Positions 12,801 through 24,962 of a DNA stretch of 64,000 nucleotides are shown piece by piece. The stretch's first letter is position 1. The number at the start of each line of letters is the position of its first letter. A program made the position numbers and the translations under genes. The stretch lies in assembly GCA_023238725.1 (NCBI GenBank), contig CM041544.1, forward strand, positions 2,573,501 through 2,637,500, written 5' to 3'. This DNA is from Scortum barcoo. Its lineage: Eukaryota; Chordata; Actinopteri; Centrarchiformes; Terapontidae. The notes beneath the pieces are model-generated. The model was not told where the DNA came from, ran no database searches, and was given only the letters and a program-made list of their open reading frames with translations.

Positions 12801-13510
12801 ACACTACAAGCTGTTTATGTTGATGAACAAACTCTAAATATTTATGTAACAGCAGAAGAATCAGTCATTTTGTTTGGCTTTAATGACCCCATGACCTTTA
12901 ACACCACTGTGGAACAAACTTTACATTTTAAGCCCTACAACTGGCCAGGGTCCAGAACAATTTATCAGTTTGTTGTTTGCTCAATTGAATGTTTTTATGT
13001 TTTATGTTATGTGTTTCGCATGAACATTACAACTTCTGTGGGTCCCTAGCAGGGATTCAGATTTTTAATCTTGCAGAGAGAGATGCTATGGTTGAGCTTT
13101 GTGGTGTATTCATGTGCAGATTACCTCAGATGAACTATAGGTGAGGACGTAGTGATTTCATTTAAACGTGTTATTGTAGTGTGAGAGTGTGAAATACTGT
13201 GTACAGTAGTTGCAGCCTGCCCAGACAGGAAAGGTTGTATTAAAGAAATCCTTGCTGCCCTCTGGTTGAATAATCCTGTCCTTTGTAGGCAGATTATAGA
13301 GTGTTTTGTTCAGGTTTCTCGTTTATAATCACACAGATGTGCGCACACATGTGAACACCCACACACATATGCACACACACAGACAAACAGCAAATGTGCT
13401 CTACAGGGTGCTTACAGGCAGACACATAGATAAAGGTACACCTGAGTGTACTGGATGATGTACTTGGGAGATTTTAAGTGCAGCTGCACATGCACAGTCT
13501 ACATGCACAA

Positions 13511-13538
13511 AACACACACACACACACACACACACAAG
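13511..13538 (+). repeat. (CA)n microsatellite
   Basis: Uninterrupted CA run, one of several between 13340 and 13780. Confidence 0.85.
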
Positions 13539-13680
13539 ATATGCATAGATGCCCATGTGTACAAAGATACACACACACATACACACCTGTTTGCACCCTA
13601 AAGCTTTTACCTGTTTCACTTTAGCACTTAGTGTTTTTGTGTGAAGGAACATCCTCTTCTGCAGAGAACAAATGCAGCTG

Positions 13681-13684
<4 letters not shown>

Positions 13685-13725
<41 letters not shown>

Positions 13726-13738
13726 CACATGACACACA

Positions 13739-13780
<42 letters not shown>
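13685..13780 (+). repeat. compound microsatellite (CT)n ... (CA)n
   Basis: A (CT)19 run (13685-13722) is followed by a short spacer and about 22 CA units. Long open frames on both strands here are artefacts of the repeats. Confidence 0.9.
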
Positions 13781-13782
<2 letters not shown>

Positions 13783-14204
13783 TGAAGTGCCAACAAAACA
13801 ACTCACATCCACATGATCAGGATACTCAATCTAGTGTCCTCCTTTAAAAAGCACTTAGACTTACCTAAGTTGAGTTTGGTTTGTTCACTTTAAAACAGCA
13901 TAAAAACAGATAACAGGAATGAAACATATCTGAGAGGAAAGGTCAAGAAGTTGTAAACAACATTTTTTATCGTAACATTGCATTACAGTTGCAGATAAAA
14001 TGTTATTTTTGTTCTATTAACTATTGTACAGTTTTTTTTCCAGATTTTTCAGACATTTTTGATATGAATGAGCACAAACAGGAAGCCACTGTCTGGACAG
14101 GAAGACGAGCTGAGGGAGGAACTTTTAAGGTGGTGAGTACCCCTGTAGACTGTGTACCCCTCTGCATAATGACATTCAAAATTATATTCTATGAATCTGT
14201 AATA

Positions 14205-14445
14205 CAGTGGTGGAAAGTAACTAAATAAATTTACTCAAGTACTGTTCTTGCAATTTTGAGCTATTTGTATTTATCTTGACTATTTTCATTTTACATTACA
14301 CTAATACTTTATTGACACCCTCAGTTCCATGGTATACTAAAATCCTATAAGCACCAGCTTGGAAAGATTATGCAAGAAAACTGGTTTAACAGTGCATTAT
14401 TAGCCTACAAAAACTACCATCAATAATACAAAAATGCTCTTATGG
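14205..14445 (+). mobile_element. hAT-type MITE, 5' half (copy 1, interrupted by L2)
   Basis: Begins with CAGTGGTGGAAAGTAACTAA and continues with TTTACTCAAGTACTG and related stepwise TACTT words. I recognise this as a widespread non-autonomous teleost element whose full form ends in TTCCACCACTG. The copy breaks off near 14445, where LINE sequence begins. The same MITE resumes near 15665 with the part that should follow. Confidence 0.6.
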
Positions 14446-15490
14446 TAGCTTGATCCAACTACAACTCATGCCTCATACATTCTGGTTCCGCCAACCACAA
14501 GGCCCTTCAAGCACAGTACAGAAAACAGCCCCCCTCAAAGTCACCAATGACTTCCTCCTCTCCTCTGATTGTAGTCACCTCAGCATTTGTACCCTCCTCA
14601 ATGTCACTGTAGCTGTCAGCACCATCAACCACACTCTGATCTCCCATCTTGAATCTTCCCTCAGTATCAATGGTAGTGTCCTCTCCTGATGAAAATCACA
14701 TCTCACAGACAACAATTCATCAGCATCAACAACAGCACCTCTCCTCTGCAACTCCTTTGTCCCAAGGTGTCCCTCAGGGTTCACTGCTTGGTCCTCCTCT
14801 GTTCATCCTCTACATGCTCCCCTGGCAACATTAACATTAACAAAGCCTTCACTTCCGCTGCTACACCGATGGCATACAGCCCTACATCTCCACTAAATCC
14901 ATCACCACTGCATTCCACCCCATTGTGACTAACTGAAATTCAATCATGGATGCAAGCCAACACCCTCAGACACGATCATCATCAGTCCCAAATCTCTCAA
15001 AACTAGGCACAACTTTTGCCTCACCATCAATAACTCCACTCTGTCTCTTACAGCCACAGTCATTCTCAGCAGTAACCCCTCCTTAGAGAACCACACCAGT
15101 CAAATCACCAGAACTGTCATCTTCCACCTAAAAAACATAGCCAATCTCTGCCCATCACTCTCCTTTTCTGCTGCCAAAAGCATTATTTATGCCTTCTTCA
15201 CAGCCAGAACTGACTACTGCATTCTTTATGGCAGATCATTCAGAGTCCTAAATGAACTCCGGTATATCCACAACTCTGACCACATCGACTCTGTCCTTGA
15301 GAAGCTCCACTGGCTCCCTGTCCCACAACAGATCCAATTCAAAGTCCTTCTCCTCTCTCACAAAGCCATCCATAACCAGGCCCCTCCCACCTCACCAACT
15401 TGCTCCGCCACCAGTTATTTTTCCCCAGCCTCCACTCCTCTGATGACAACCTCCTTCCTCCACTCAGGACCAACCACTTAAAAAAAAAAA
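14446..15490 (+). pseudogene. L2-type LINE reverse-transcriptase fragment
   Basis: Translation in shifting plus-strand frames gives KVTNDFLLSSDCSHLSI, then TINHTLISHLESSLSINGS, QQFISINNSTS, the reverse-transcriptase signature GVPQGSLLGPPLFILYM, and later LEKLHWLPVPQQIQFKVLL. This is the order expected in the reverse-transcriptase and C-terminal region of L2-clade LINEs. The N-terminal endonuclease part is absent (5' truncation), and stops and frameshifts break the frame repeatedly, so it is dead. A run of ten A residues near 15481-15490 may mark its tail. It sits inside a MITE. Confidence 0.75.
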
Positions 15491-15664
15491 TGTCCGGTTA
15501 GGAATCCTTGTTTCATGACCCCATGAATTGTTAACAGTTCCACCAAAGAGACATCTCCCCTCTAAAGATGTCAAATCATCCTAAATTTCACATAAATATC
15601 AAAGATTAGAGAAAAGCCCAAAAGAATAAGAATACTTGTCTGGGGAAAAACTTGTATTCTGACC

Positions 15665-15912
15665 CCTCGGCTGTATGTAGTTAAAACTAGTTCAATTTCC
15701 ATCAGCTTCAACAGTAAAATGCTGCTTACACACTGATGCATGGGTGTTAACAGTTTATTATAAATCACAGGGGATGATTTTCTACAAAACGAGTACTTTT
15801 ACCTTTAATACTTTAAGTAACTGATAATCCTGTACTTTTAGTCAAGTATGATTTTGAATGCAGGACTTGTAATGAAGTATTCATGTATCAGTACTCTTAC
15901 TTAAGCAGGATA
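15665..15912 (+). mobile_element. hAT-type MITE, 3' half (copy 1 continued)
   Basis: Resumes with TAGTTAAAACTAGTTCAA, then AAAATGCTGCTTACACACTG, AGTACTTTTACC..TACTTTAAGTAACTGATAAT and GATTTTGAATGCAGGACTT. These are the successive internal parts of the MITE seen at 14205-14445. The last approximately 30 bases with the terminal repeat are missing. The 175 bases before it (15491-15664) are not assigned. Confidence 0.55.
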
Positions 15913-16032
15913 GTTATGGGAGGGAGTTGGGTTTATTAGTATAATCAATGGATATACAGGCATACAGTCTTATACAGGCCCCGGCCCTGAACTGGAACCT
16001 TTCACTAACATTTCTTGTTGGAAAGTCAATCA

Positions 16033-16080
16033 AACGACTACAAAGACACACAAAACAACCACAAAGAGACACAAAACGTC
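16033..16080 (+). repeat. short minisatellite, ACAAAGAGACACAAAAC-type units
   Basis: Two to three imperfect copies of a roughly 20-base unit (CTACAAAGACACACAAAACA / CCACAAAGAGACACAAAACG). The same type of minisatellite is frequent in fish genomes. Confidence 0.6.
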
Positions 16081-19055
16081 CATTATCCAGTAGCCCATTC
16101 TCCATTACTGAGAACCAGTACCAGTTTTTCAAATGTTAGTTAGCACCGGCAGAGTTCATACTAAAAACTAAAAGGACGAGGTCATTAGAAAATCATTTCA
16201 TTCAGTTAAGTATCATTATCTGAGATTCAGAGCCATCAAAGTGGACATCAAATTATTATTTGCCTGCTTTACAGGTTAATGAGATGGACAAATTTGAAAT
16301 GCATCATCTGTTGTTCAGAAATGTGTTGAATGTTCAGAAACTGCACCTGTCCAGAGTGCTAATCTTGGAGCTGTCCAAACTACTGTGCTGTGAGCAAGTT
16401 ATACTTCCATTGGCCAATAGTTACCTTTTTCTCTGCTGTCTATCCTGTACTGCACCTAAATTCATGATTCCTGGTGCTGATCTCATATGACCAGTCAGTT
16501 CATTCTGTCCTGTACTGGCAGTAAGACTGTTTTGTGTTGTACTGCCGAGTCTCAGTTTGTCAGAGTGTTGTCTGTCTTTGACAAAAGAAGTCTGAACTCA
16601 GTTACTTATGTCCCTTCGGTGAGGCAGTATAAGGGCTGTGCAAATAGTTTTGTTTTTTTGTCCAGGTTTTGAGATATCAGTCTCTGAGACTTGTGCCTCC
16701 ACCCCAAGAGGTGGAGTAAATCTGTCGAGCTCACAACACTGAGCAGTTTTTCCATTCAAATGTCTAACAGCAACATTGCCACAGACCTCACTGGGAATAA
16801 ATTGTACCGGAACTACTTCTGACTGCAGAAATAGTGTTTATGAAAACTGTTGACAGTGTGATACCAATGGGACGAAAGTGAAAAAATGTCTTTTTTCTTA
16901 GTGTGTGTGTGTGTGTGTGTAGCACATATTATAGACTGGGGTAAGGGGAGTAGAATATGTTTTGTCAACTTTTTTTTTCATGGTCAAGAGTAACCTCAAG
17001 AGTTGTCTAGACTTAGGATGTTTTTTCAGTAGAGAAGCCAAAAGCTCCTCACAGTCTGATTAAACCTTTCATTGTGATAACAGTTCACAATCTGAACAAG
17101 CTGAACTACCCCTCAGTGCGACCTGGAAAAAGGGAAGGGTAACTTTTTCAATTGCTCTGGTGCAGGACTCCGTAGACAGAGAGAAAAGATAAGAGCACCA
17201 GGTCAGAGAGAAAAAGATCTGTGGAACTAGATCTAATGGTGTGGTATTGATATTTTCTGTGTTACTGGTTGGTTTCATAGCACTGGGTTAACTGGTATCA
17301 TCACTAAGCACCGTGGTCAGAAGTTTGGTCACCGGTGACAAGTGTGATGTCACTCACCTTGGCAAATGTAGAGCACTGGCCTGACATCACAGTTATACTC
17401 CAACAGTGTCTCCTGCAGGCCTGTGCTTTAACATCTATACTGGATTTACACACCCAACAACCCAACAACTATCTATCCACACATACACTAACACATGAAA
17501 TGTTAGCGGGACTGAAATGTGTCATCAGTGTTTTCTACATCAAACAATCACATTCTGTCTGTCAATTATGATGTGAATAACTGAGGAGATATGTTTGTCA
17601 CCATCAGATTATCCTGAGGCATCTGTTCTGCTGTTCCACTTCTGGTACCAGGTTCAGGTACAGGTTCGTAAACTCAAACAAACTCGAAGAGATTTTTCAA
17701 GCAAGAATTGATGTAGGACATTTGTGCTTGGTTGCAGAACCTGACACACAAATATAACAACTCAAACACATATCAATATAGTCAGTTCTTCAAAGACATG
17801 CTCACAAACTGGAGTCCAGTTTCTCCAAAGAGCTCTATTTTCATGTTTTTTTGACTGACTCATGTCACTCCAGCAGTGCTGCTTTGTGGTTCCACTGGTT
17901 CCGTTCATCCTTCTTGTTGATAGCAAAGAGTCTGGGATAGCCACACTGTTTTCCACGTACTCAAGAAGAAATCATAAACCACTGAGGAATCAGTCACTAG
18001 TATGAGGTGAATTCAGCATTGTACTAACCAGTACAGTAAGTCTTTTAGGGTGGGTCCAGAGTCTCTCAGAGTCTCAAGTCAAGTCCTCAATGGTGAACTA
18101 TAAGTCACGGTCACCTTAGTAACAAGTTGAGATTTTTGTAAGCATCAGTAGGGCCCTGTCTGGATCTTCAGCAGCGATCAGGCTCATCAATCAATATATC
18201 AATACAATCAATATAAAAAAATCAGTATTAGTGTGATGCTTAACTTAGTACATGTTAAAATAACATGTGACTATGTTTTTCTGGTTCTGATGATAGCTTG
18301 CCAGAGCATCCTGTCATTGGTCAACACTTGTTTTCATCCAAGTATTGAACATAAGGAATGTGGCTATCTGTTCCCATGTGAATATGTAATTTGGCCCTCT
18401 TGTCGGATCAATAGTGTCAGTCGCTGCTCTGCCTTCCTCCATCTCTGCTTAGCAGCTAGGCTTTCCTTGTGGGGATTCTCCACAGCACTAATGTATCTAT
18501 TCTCTGGGCTATTCCAGTAGTGATGGATAGACTCCTTACTCTATATTTGGAAGAGATCTGATTGCAAAGTCATTCCAGGGACAAAGAGTGAGAGGGAGTG
18601 GGAGAGGAGGGTGTGATGATCGAGGAAAAAGGGGGAGAGGTAAACCACAGAGGAGAGGTAAAGGGCAGAGAATAGCACAAAAGCAAAGACAGTTCTGCTT
18701 TATTTTTAAGATTTCATCCGACATTTTACAAGTTTAATATGCTGTAGGTCATGGGGCATCCTTAGAGTAAACAACTAACAATATAAAGAGAAACAGAGCA
18801 ACAAAGTTTCTCTATAGCCAATATGCATTTTGCTGCAGATGTCTAGAGTTAAAAAGAGGAAAATTAATCAGCTAATGTGTTATATGACCAGGACATGACT
18901 GTTGACCACGATCCTTCACATGAAAGTCACGGTCTCTTTTGATGAGGAGTTCTGTTGATGATGCAGACTCCTTCACTGTCACTGAGGACTGTGACGTGTG
19001 TTGTGTTTCAAGTGCTAGCCCCAGACATATACAGCAATAGAGTAAATCTCATACA
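16081..19055. other. non-coding stretch
   Basis: AT-rich with no supported gene. Contains a short (GT)n near 16902-16920. Confidence 0.5.
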
Positions 19056-19059
19056 GCAC

Positions 19060-20627
19060 TGAAGACAAATTGAGCAGAGCGAAGGCCGGCGGTGGCGGCG
19101 AAGGCGAGACTGAGACTGAGACCGGGACCCTCGGGAGGCCGGACGAGGCGGAGGCAGAACCCCTCGAGGGAGGCGGCAATGGCGAAGCCAGGAACCTGAA
19201 CCGGGGAGGCCGACAGGCGTGAAGCCCGGAACCTTCGGGAGGCCGACAGCCGGCGAAGCCCGGAACCCTCAGGTGGCGGCGGCGATGGCAAAGACGAAGA
19301 CCGGAACCCTCCGGTGGCATTGGCGACGAACCCTCTGGCGGCCCGGCGGCAGCACAGGCCGAAGCCTGGAACCCTCTGGCGACCAACGGCAAGGCGAAGG
19401 CCGGCATTGAGACTGAGCGGGACCCTCGGGAGGCCGACGGCGGAGGAAGAACCCCTCGGGAGGCCGGCGGTGAAGGCTGGACCCGCCGGGAGGCTGGCGG
19501 GCTGGCCGGCGAAGCCTGGAACCTCCAGGCTGACGGCCGGCGGCGGAAGGCGAAGCCTGGAACCCTCGGGAGGCCGGCTGACGGCGAATCAGTTCAGGAG
19601 AGGTGTTGGCAGGGAAGGCTGACGGAAAGGGCTCCGTCTCGGGGGCACTTGGAGGCTCTGTCTCGGGGGCACTGGGAGGCTCCTGGGAGGCTCAGTCTCG
19701 GGGGCACTGGGAGGCTCGAGCTCAGTCTCGGGGGCACCAGGACTCGGCGGCTGGACTGCCGGCTGCGCTAGCCTGGCTGCGGACTTGGCGGCCGGAGGCC
19801 CAGAAGCTGGGCCACAGACTGAAGGCCATGAAGGCCAGGATGGAAGCCGAAGGCTCGGAAGCTGGAGACTCAGGCTGAAGGCTGGGAAGCTGGGCAGGCT
19901 CGGAAGCTGAGGCTGAGGCTCGGAAGCCGGGCCGCAGGCTGAGGGCTTGGAAGCCGGGCAGGCTTGCAGGCTGCTGAGGCTGAGCCGGGAAGCCTGAAGG
20001 CTCGGAAGCCTGGAGACTCGGAAGGCTGGAGACTCGGAAGCTGGAGACTCTGGAAGCTGGCTGAAGGCTCAGAGACTGAGGTGCAGGTTTGAGACTGGCT
20101 AGCTCGGGTGCAGGCTTGGATGATGTAAGCTTGGATGTAAGCTTGGGTGCCGGCTGGAAGCTCGATGGCCTGGGTGCAGGCTGGGGTGCAGGCTGGGGTG
20201 CAGGCTGGAAACCCGCTGGCTTGGAGGCAGGCTGGAAACCCGCTGGCTTGGAGGCAGGCTGGGGTGCAGGCTGGAAACCGGCTGGCTGGTAGCCAAACTG
20301 CAAAGGCTGAGGCTGAGGCTGGTGTGACTGACTGGCCGAGGTTCGGGCAGGAGCGATCGCGGGAGCTGAGCCAGTTGGAGCTTAGCTGGCAATGTGCTGT
20401 GCTTAGCGCCGTCCGTAGCTCCTCGTACAACCCAGGCAACCCTCTGGAGCAGCCAGGGATCATTAGCCAACCCGTTGCTGGCCAGCTCCAATGCCTGCCT
20501 TTTTTGCTGGCGATTGCATCCAGGGTACGCACTCACAAGGCTGGTGATCATCCGGAGGAACGTACCCATCCCATGCTCCTGGGTACCGACTGTGTCCGCT
20601 GGGTCCATGTTTATGGTCGTGTCGTTC
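19060..20627 (-). mobile_element. internal part of an LTR element: short Gag-like start plus GC-rich minisatellites
   Basis: Read on the minus strand, an ATG at 20608 (MDPADTVGTQEHGMGTFLRM...) starts only 19 nt after the LTR end at 20628. After about 80 residues the frame becomes a low-complexity Ser/His/Pro region; another frame reads QPAPQPAP-like repeats. The DNA is built of GC-rich tandem units: 12-base GGTGCAGGCTGG units near 20170-20210, a 27-base unit twice at about 20208-20262, and about four copies of a 24-base TCTCGGGGGCACTGGGAGGC unit at 19627-19735. Units resembling CCGGAACCCTCGGGAGGCCG cover 19130-19580. No protease, reverse transcriptase, integrase or second LTR is visible. The left edge near 19060 is abrupt. 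I read it as a truncated or non-autonomous LTR element. The open frames should not be taken as host genes. Confidence 0.55.
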
Positions 20628-21134
20628 TGTTAGGGTAGGTGCAAGGCGAAGTGGAGTTGGACTCAGGATGCAGACAGGCGAGGCAGGAGGCAGGAGATGG
20701 TAGATGGTATGACGCTTTATTGATTGAGGCAAACACGGGAACACAGGAACACAGGGACGAGGCAGGCAGGAACCGAACAGGAAGGCAGGAACACACAAGG
20801 GATGACGATATAAAACAGCACAGGTAAGCACAGGTAAGTAAGCACGGGAAAGCACAGGTAAGCACAGGTAAGCACAGACGACACAACACAGAACAGAGGA
20901 GAAGGGCCGGTATAAATACCCTGGAGGAAAGGGAAGTGGAAACAGGTGCGGAGACTAATGGGGACAGGTGAAACCAATAGAGGCGGAGCAGGCAATCAAA
21001 ATGGGAGGGAAACAAAAAAGGACAGGAAATGGGAGGGAAACAAAAAAGGACAGGAAGTAACGTGCTCACAAGTGAGGAGAGGCAAGACTACAAAATAAAA
21101 CAGGAAATACACCAGGTAACATGCACACATAACA
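20628..21134 (-). mobile_element. 507-bp long terminal repeat, minus orientation
   Basis: The block is bounded by TGTTA at 20628-20632 and TAACA at 21130-21134, the inverted TG...CA ends typical of LTRs. On the minus strand, signals occur in the expected order: a TATA-like TATTTATA (20911-20918), a polyadenylation signal AATAAA (20716-20721), then the CA end, followed directly by the Gag-like ORF. Inside are about five AGCACAGGTA-like 10-base units (20815-20880) and a perfect 28-bp tandem duplication (21001-21056). Only one LTR copy is seen. The fish Ty3/Gypsy relationship is inferred from layout, not from pol. Confidence 0.6.
21001..21056 (+). repeat. perfect 28-bp tandem duplication within the LTR
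   Basis: The unit at 21001-21028 (starts ATGGGAGGGAAAC) is repeated identically at 21029-21056. The lack of any mismatch suggests a recent duplication. Confidence 0.9.
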
Positions 21135-24100
21135 GGATCATTGTAGAAGAAAGTTTTGCCATTCCAGAGATTGAGCAGAAGAGACCACAAGCAAAGACAG
21201 AGATGATTTTTTGTAGTGGTGTTAGATTTATTGTACTCAGGGGATGGCAGTATGAGACTTCCAAGATTGCTGTCTTTGCCTTGTAGGATTTTAGCTTTAG
21301 CTGATTGTGGAATGTAAGGCCTAACTACTATAGTGGCTTCCATGCTGCAGCCAGCTTGAAGGCCTGGGTGGTGGTGGTGGTCACTGATGATGAGGTAGAG
21401 ACTTAAATATTTTCCATGGACTGAAAGCATGTGTCAGTGAGCTGGATGGAGTTAGCCAGACACTGCAGGGTGCCAATCAGCATGTTGTCTGCAGTGGAGT
21501 GGCCTTGAGTAGCAGATGAGGCAGTTTAAGGAGAAGAACAAGCGAGGGACAAGATGATTCTTCTCTTTGGCTGAGGAGCTTGAAAGGGACCTGATTTTTT
21601 GGCCCTTTCACATCTGCAAGCAGGTGTGTGTATGTGCATGTGTGTGGAGGGGTGTTAAGTTGATGAGTCTTGACCAGGAAGTAACAGATACTCAACAGAA
21701 ACTGCTTGTTCCGCCAGCTTGTGGAGTGGGGAGAGAGGAAGGCATGGAGATGGAGAGAGACCCCAGTCTTGGAACTAAGACAGGAGAAACTCAGCTCAGG
21801 CTTGTTTGTAGGGAGTCCACCTCGCAGAGCTATCCCAGTATTTTCAGCAGAATATTGGTTCTATTGGATCTCCCTGGAGAGGATCATGGTCAGAATCAGA
21901 CAAGCATGCATCAGTTTCACACTGAGCTGACAGCGGCAGAGCTTTAACCATTTTTATATTTGAGAGCAATGATTGGCTGCGTAAAGAAAGAGAACATGTG
22001 AATGAATGAGAACATAGAAAGACCTAAATTGTATTAAAGTGGAATTATCCTTTATCTCTGGAACCTATTTAAGATCCTTTTCCCTGCAGATCGTATGGGA
22101 CAGCCAATTGAGTCCTTCCATCTGGAAAGGACATCTGGATGAAAGGATGCAGGGTTGTAAGTGAAACAATGGCAAGGGGATGAGGGGATTTGTTTGAATA
22201 AATGAGCTTATTTACTGTCAGGCCAATCTGTCCGGATGACCCCCATCTTCTCCTCTGTCACACAGTGACACTAGCAAGCTGCAACAAAATGAGCCAAAAC
22301 ACAGCAGGAGGACAAACTGTTTGCAACACAGTCCAGTCTTCAGTTTTATATCAATGTTTGGTCTTGTTCACTGTCAGTGTGCAGCTCTTTAAGATTTTCA
22401 GGCAGTGTGTGAAATACAGGGACAAGATGCTGCAGGTAGTGGGTGAATCAGTGTGAACATAGAAGAGCAGTACATACTGTAGACATGCTTTAGCCTCAGT
22501 AATCTCACACACACCCACACACATGCACATTTGCATACATGTCATCTAACAGAAGCGACATTAATGCATAACTACATGCTTTTGGTTGTTAAGAGAAGGG
22601 TTAGATATAGCTATATGAAGAAATCTGCTGTATATTGAATATTTAATGTACAGCATGTACTAGGATACTTATTTTTGAATACCTGTGTGCACATGCCTAT
22701 AACAACAGTTACCCTTTTTGCTGTCGTGAAAATCTCAAATGTCTCTGAAATTATTCAAAGTTGATTTTAAAGCTTTAAAAAATGCAATGAAGTTAATGCT
22801 GTACTTGTACATTACTGAGGTTAATGCTGTAATGCTGTACTTGTACTGGACATATTATGTCCTGTAACTATTTTTTGTCAAACAGTTCTGCTCAGCACTT
22901 CAGTGCTGCTGACTTAGTACTCTTCTCATTAGATTTGGCAACTTATAAAACCCCTTTTACGACTTAAAATCTGGTGACTTTTATGATAGACCTTAGATCT
23001 TCTCCCGAATAAGTGTAAGGTAGAACTGTTTCGGCAAAAGATTAACTTTTGCTATTGCGGTTTTTTCTTGTTAGTCTAATTAGATAATCTGATGAGATGG
23101 TGTGAAACATCATGTCTATACAAACAGATAGATGAATATCACAGGACTGTGATTTACAAGATGTAAATAAAAAAAGAGCATTTTTAATTTTCCACACTTG
23201 TTGCTATGTAGAAAAAATACACAATATATCTGCACAGTATTTTGAGAACAATTAAAGCAGCACAACACAGATGCTGTGAGATTTCATCTAAGCTGTCATA
23301 GACTAAAGGCAAAAGTTAAGAAAATTTCCCTACCTTTTGGTAGGGAAATGTGAAAAAAACTGTCATTTGGCATAATGTTCACTGAATATTTTGGCCATGG
23401 TACATCATTTTACATGAACTTCAGTAGTATATCGAAACGAAATGAGAAAGTACATTCAATTTACTAACTCACCTTTAACTGTATAAAATGTAACTGTATA
23501 ATTTATTTATTATGATTTAATTTATTTTTTACTGTAAAGCACTGACATGACATGTATTGTCAGTGAGTGGTCGCCTGTACAAATTTGCTTGCCTTTAAAT
23601 CTAAACTGACACTGGCCTGGAGCACAGAAACACACTGAGAATAGATCATCTATGGGCTAGCAGAAAAGGAGTCATTGCTAAAAAAAGAAGAGAATAGAAG
23701 ACAGTGGGATGATGCAAAAGCCCATAAATAGAGACTTGAGCCGATCGGGGGCCATGACTTTCAGAATCATAATCTCTTTTTTTGGGAAGGCAGGGAGACT
23801 TGATGACAGTGGGCACACATATTAGAGGAGACGCACTGTGTAACACCACAATACTCTCAGACATGAGGGCAAGCATGTGCCAAAAAAACCCATCAAAATA
23901 CAGTGTGACTTGATGATTTGATGTTCTGCTGGTATCAGAAATGAGCAGAATATTGTATAGTACAAAGTAATTTATTCCTTAAAAGTTTCCAATCAACATT
24001 TATATTAAGCAAAACAGATAGTGCCTATCAAAACTGTCCTTAATGGAAAAAAACTGTTAGACATGAGAAATGAGAAGATCTGACTTGCTGCTCAACTTGA

Positions 24101-24491
24101 ATAATCCATATATGTCTATATCAACATGCTTGCAACAAGGCAGCAGTAATGTACACTGTTTTATGATGACACACGGTGCTGCAGGTCCATTGTAAAGACT
24201 TCCCACCCATATATCCAACCAAATGTCTTTCAATAAATATGACAAATAAAATTCCACCAACTAGTACTACGCAAATACAACATGTACAATACAAGTATGT
24301 GACAAGATTGCAAAATAATGAGAACCAGTGAGTCTGAGGCTCCAACAAAGATGGCATTTCTGTTATTTTAACAAATGCATTTCTCGTTCCTGTTTTAAGC
24401 CACCAAAGGAAAAAAAGACAGAGGAAGAGATATGAAACTTGTATGTGTCCTAAACTACTGGGCCACCTCTTCAGTTTTTAGAGTCACTCGT
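21135..24491. other. non-coding stretch
   Basis: AT-rich, with no supported gene. It holds a perfect 11-bp hairpin at 23324-23349 (ATTTCCCTACC, loop TTTT, GGTAGGGAAAT) of unknown meaning. Confidence 0.5.
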
Positions 24492-24664
24492 GCCATGGCT
24501 TTGTAGATGAGAATGTTAGTCTGTCAGCCCACCACTACCTATAACCATGAAATTTGATACAGACATTCATATTCCTGACAGGATGAACTGTAAACACTTT
24601 GGTGATCCCCTGGCAATCCATCCAGCGCCATCGTCAGATCAGAATGTTAATTTGTGTAATTCTT
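24492..24664 (-). repeat. fish interspersed repeat, family A, copy 3 (reverse)
   Basis: In reverse orientation relative to the 3.26 kb copy. Contains GCCATGGCT, CCATGAAATTTGATACAGAC, ATTCATATTCCTGACAGGAT, TTTGGTGATCCCCTGGCA and AGCGCCATCGTCAGATCA in family order. It preserves the part that is poorly kept in the other two copies. Confidence 0.6.
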
Positions 24665-24924
24665 CCCATCATTTGTACACTGTCAAAAATGTTTTTGCTA
24701 ATCTGATAGAAAGAAGCATGCAAACACCATTTGGGAACTGATATAACAAGTGAAACACTTTAAACCATCAGAAGAGCACGGGCTGTTCTAATGTCAGCTA
24801 AATACAATAGATACTGGTATTCCCTTTTGTGCCCTATTTTTTGCTCTTGTTTTTGTTGAGCTTATATTTGGGAAGGGTGCTGAATTAGCTATTAGCAGTC
24901 CCTGTCTGCACTGTACCATGGATG

Positions 24925-24962
24925 CACACACACACACACACACACAAACACACACGCACACA
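24925..24962 (+). repeat. (CA)n microsatellite
   Basis: CA run with single-base interruptions. Confidence 0.85.

Noticed and set aside
13401..13847. Open frames on both strands with alternating Cys/Val, His/Thr or Ser/Leu
   Set aside because: Translations of CA/GT and CT/GA microsatellites.
19060..20638. Several long open frames on both strands in the GC-rich block, up to 220 codons
   Set aside because: High GC and tandem units remove stop codons in all frames; the proteins are low complexity and the block belongs to the LTR element.
20815..20880. Regular short repeats that might suggest a CRISPR array
   Set aside because: 10-base tandem units without unique spacers, inside an LTR of a eukaryotic genome.
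23324..23349. Perfect 11-bp hairpin considered as a microRNA precursor
   Set aside because: Stem is far shorter than the roughly 30-bp stem of a pre-miRNA and no family is recognised.
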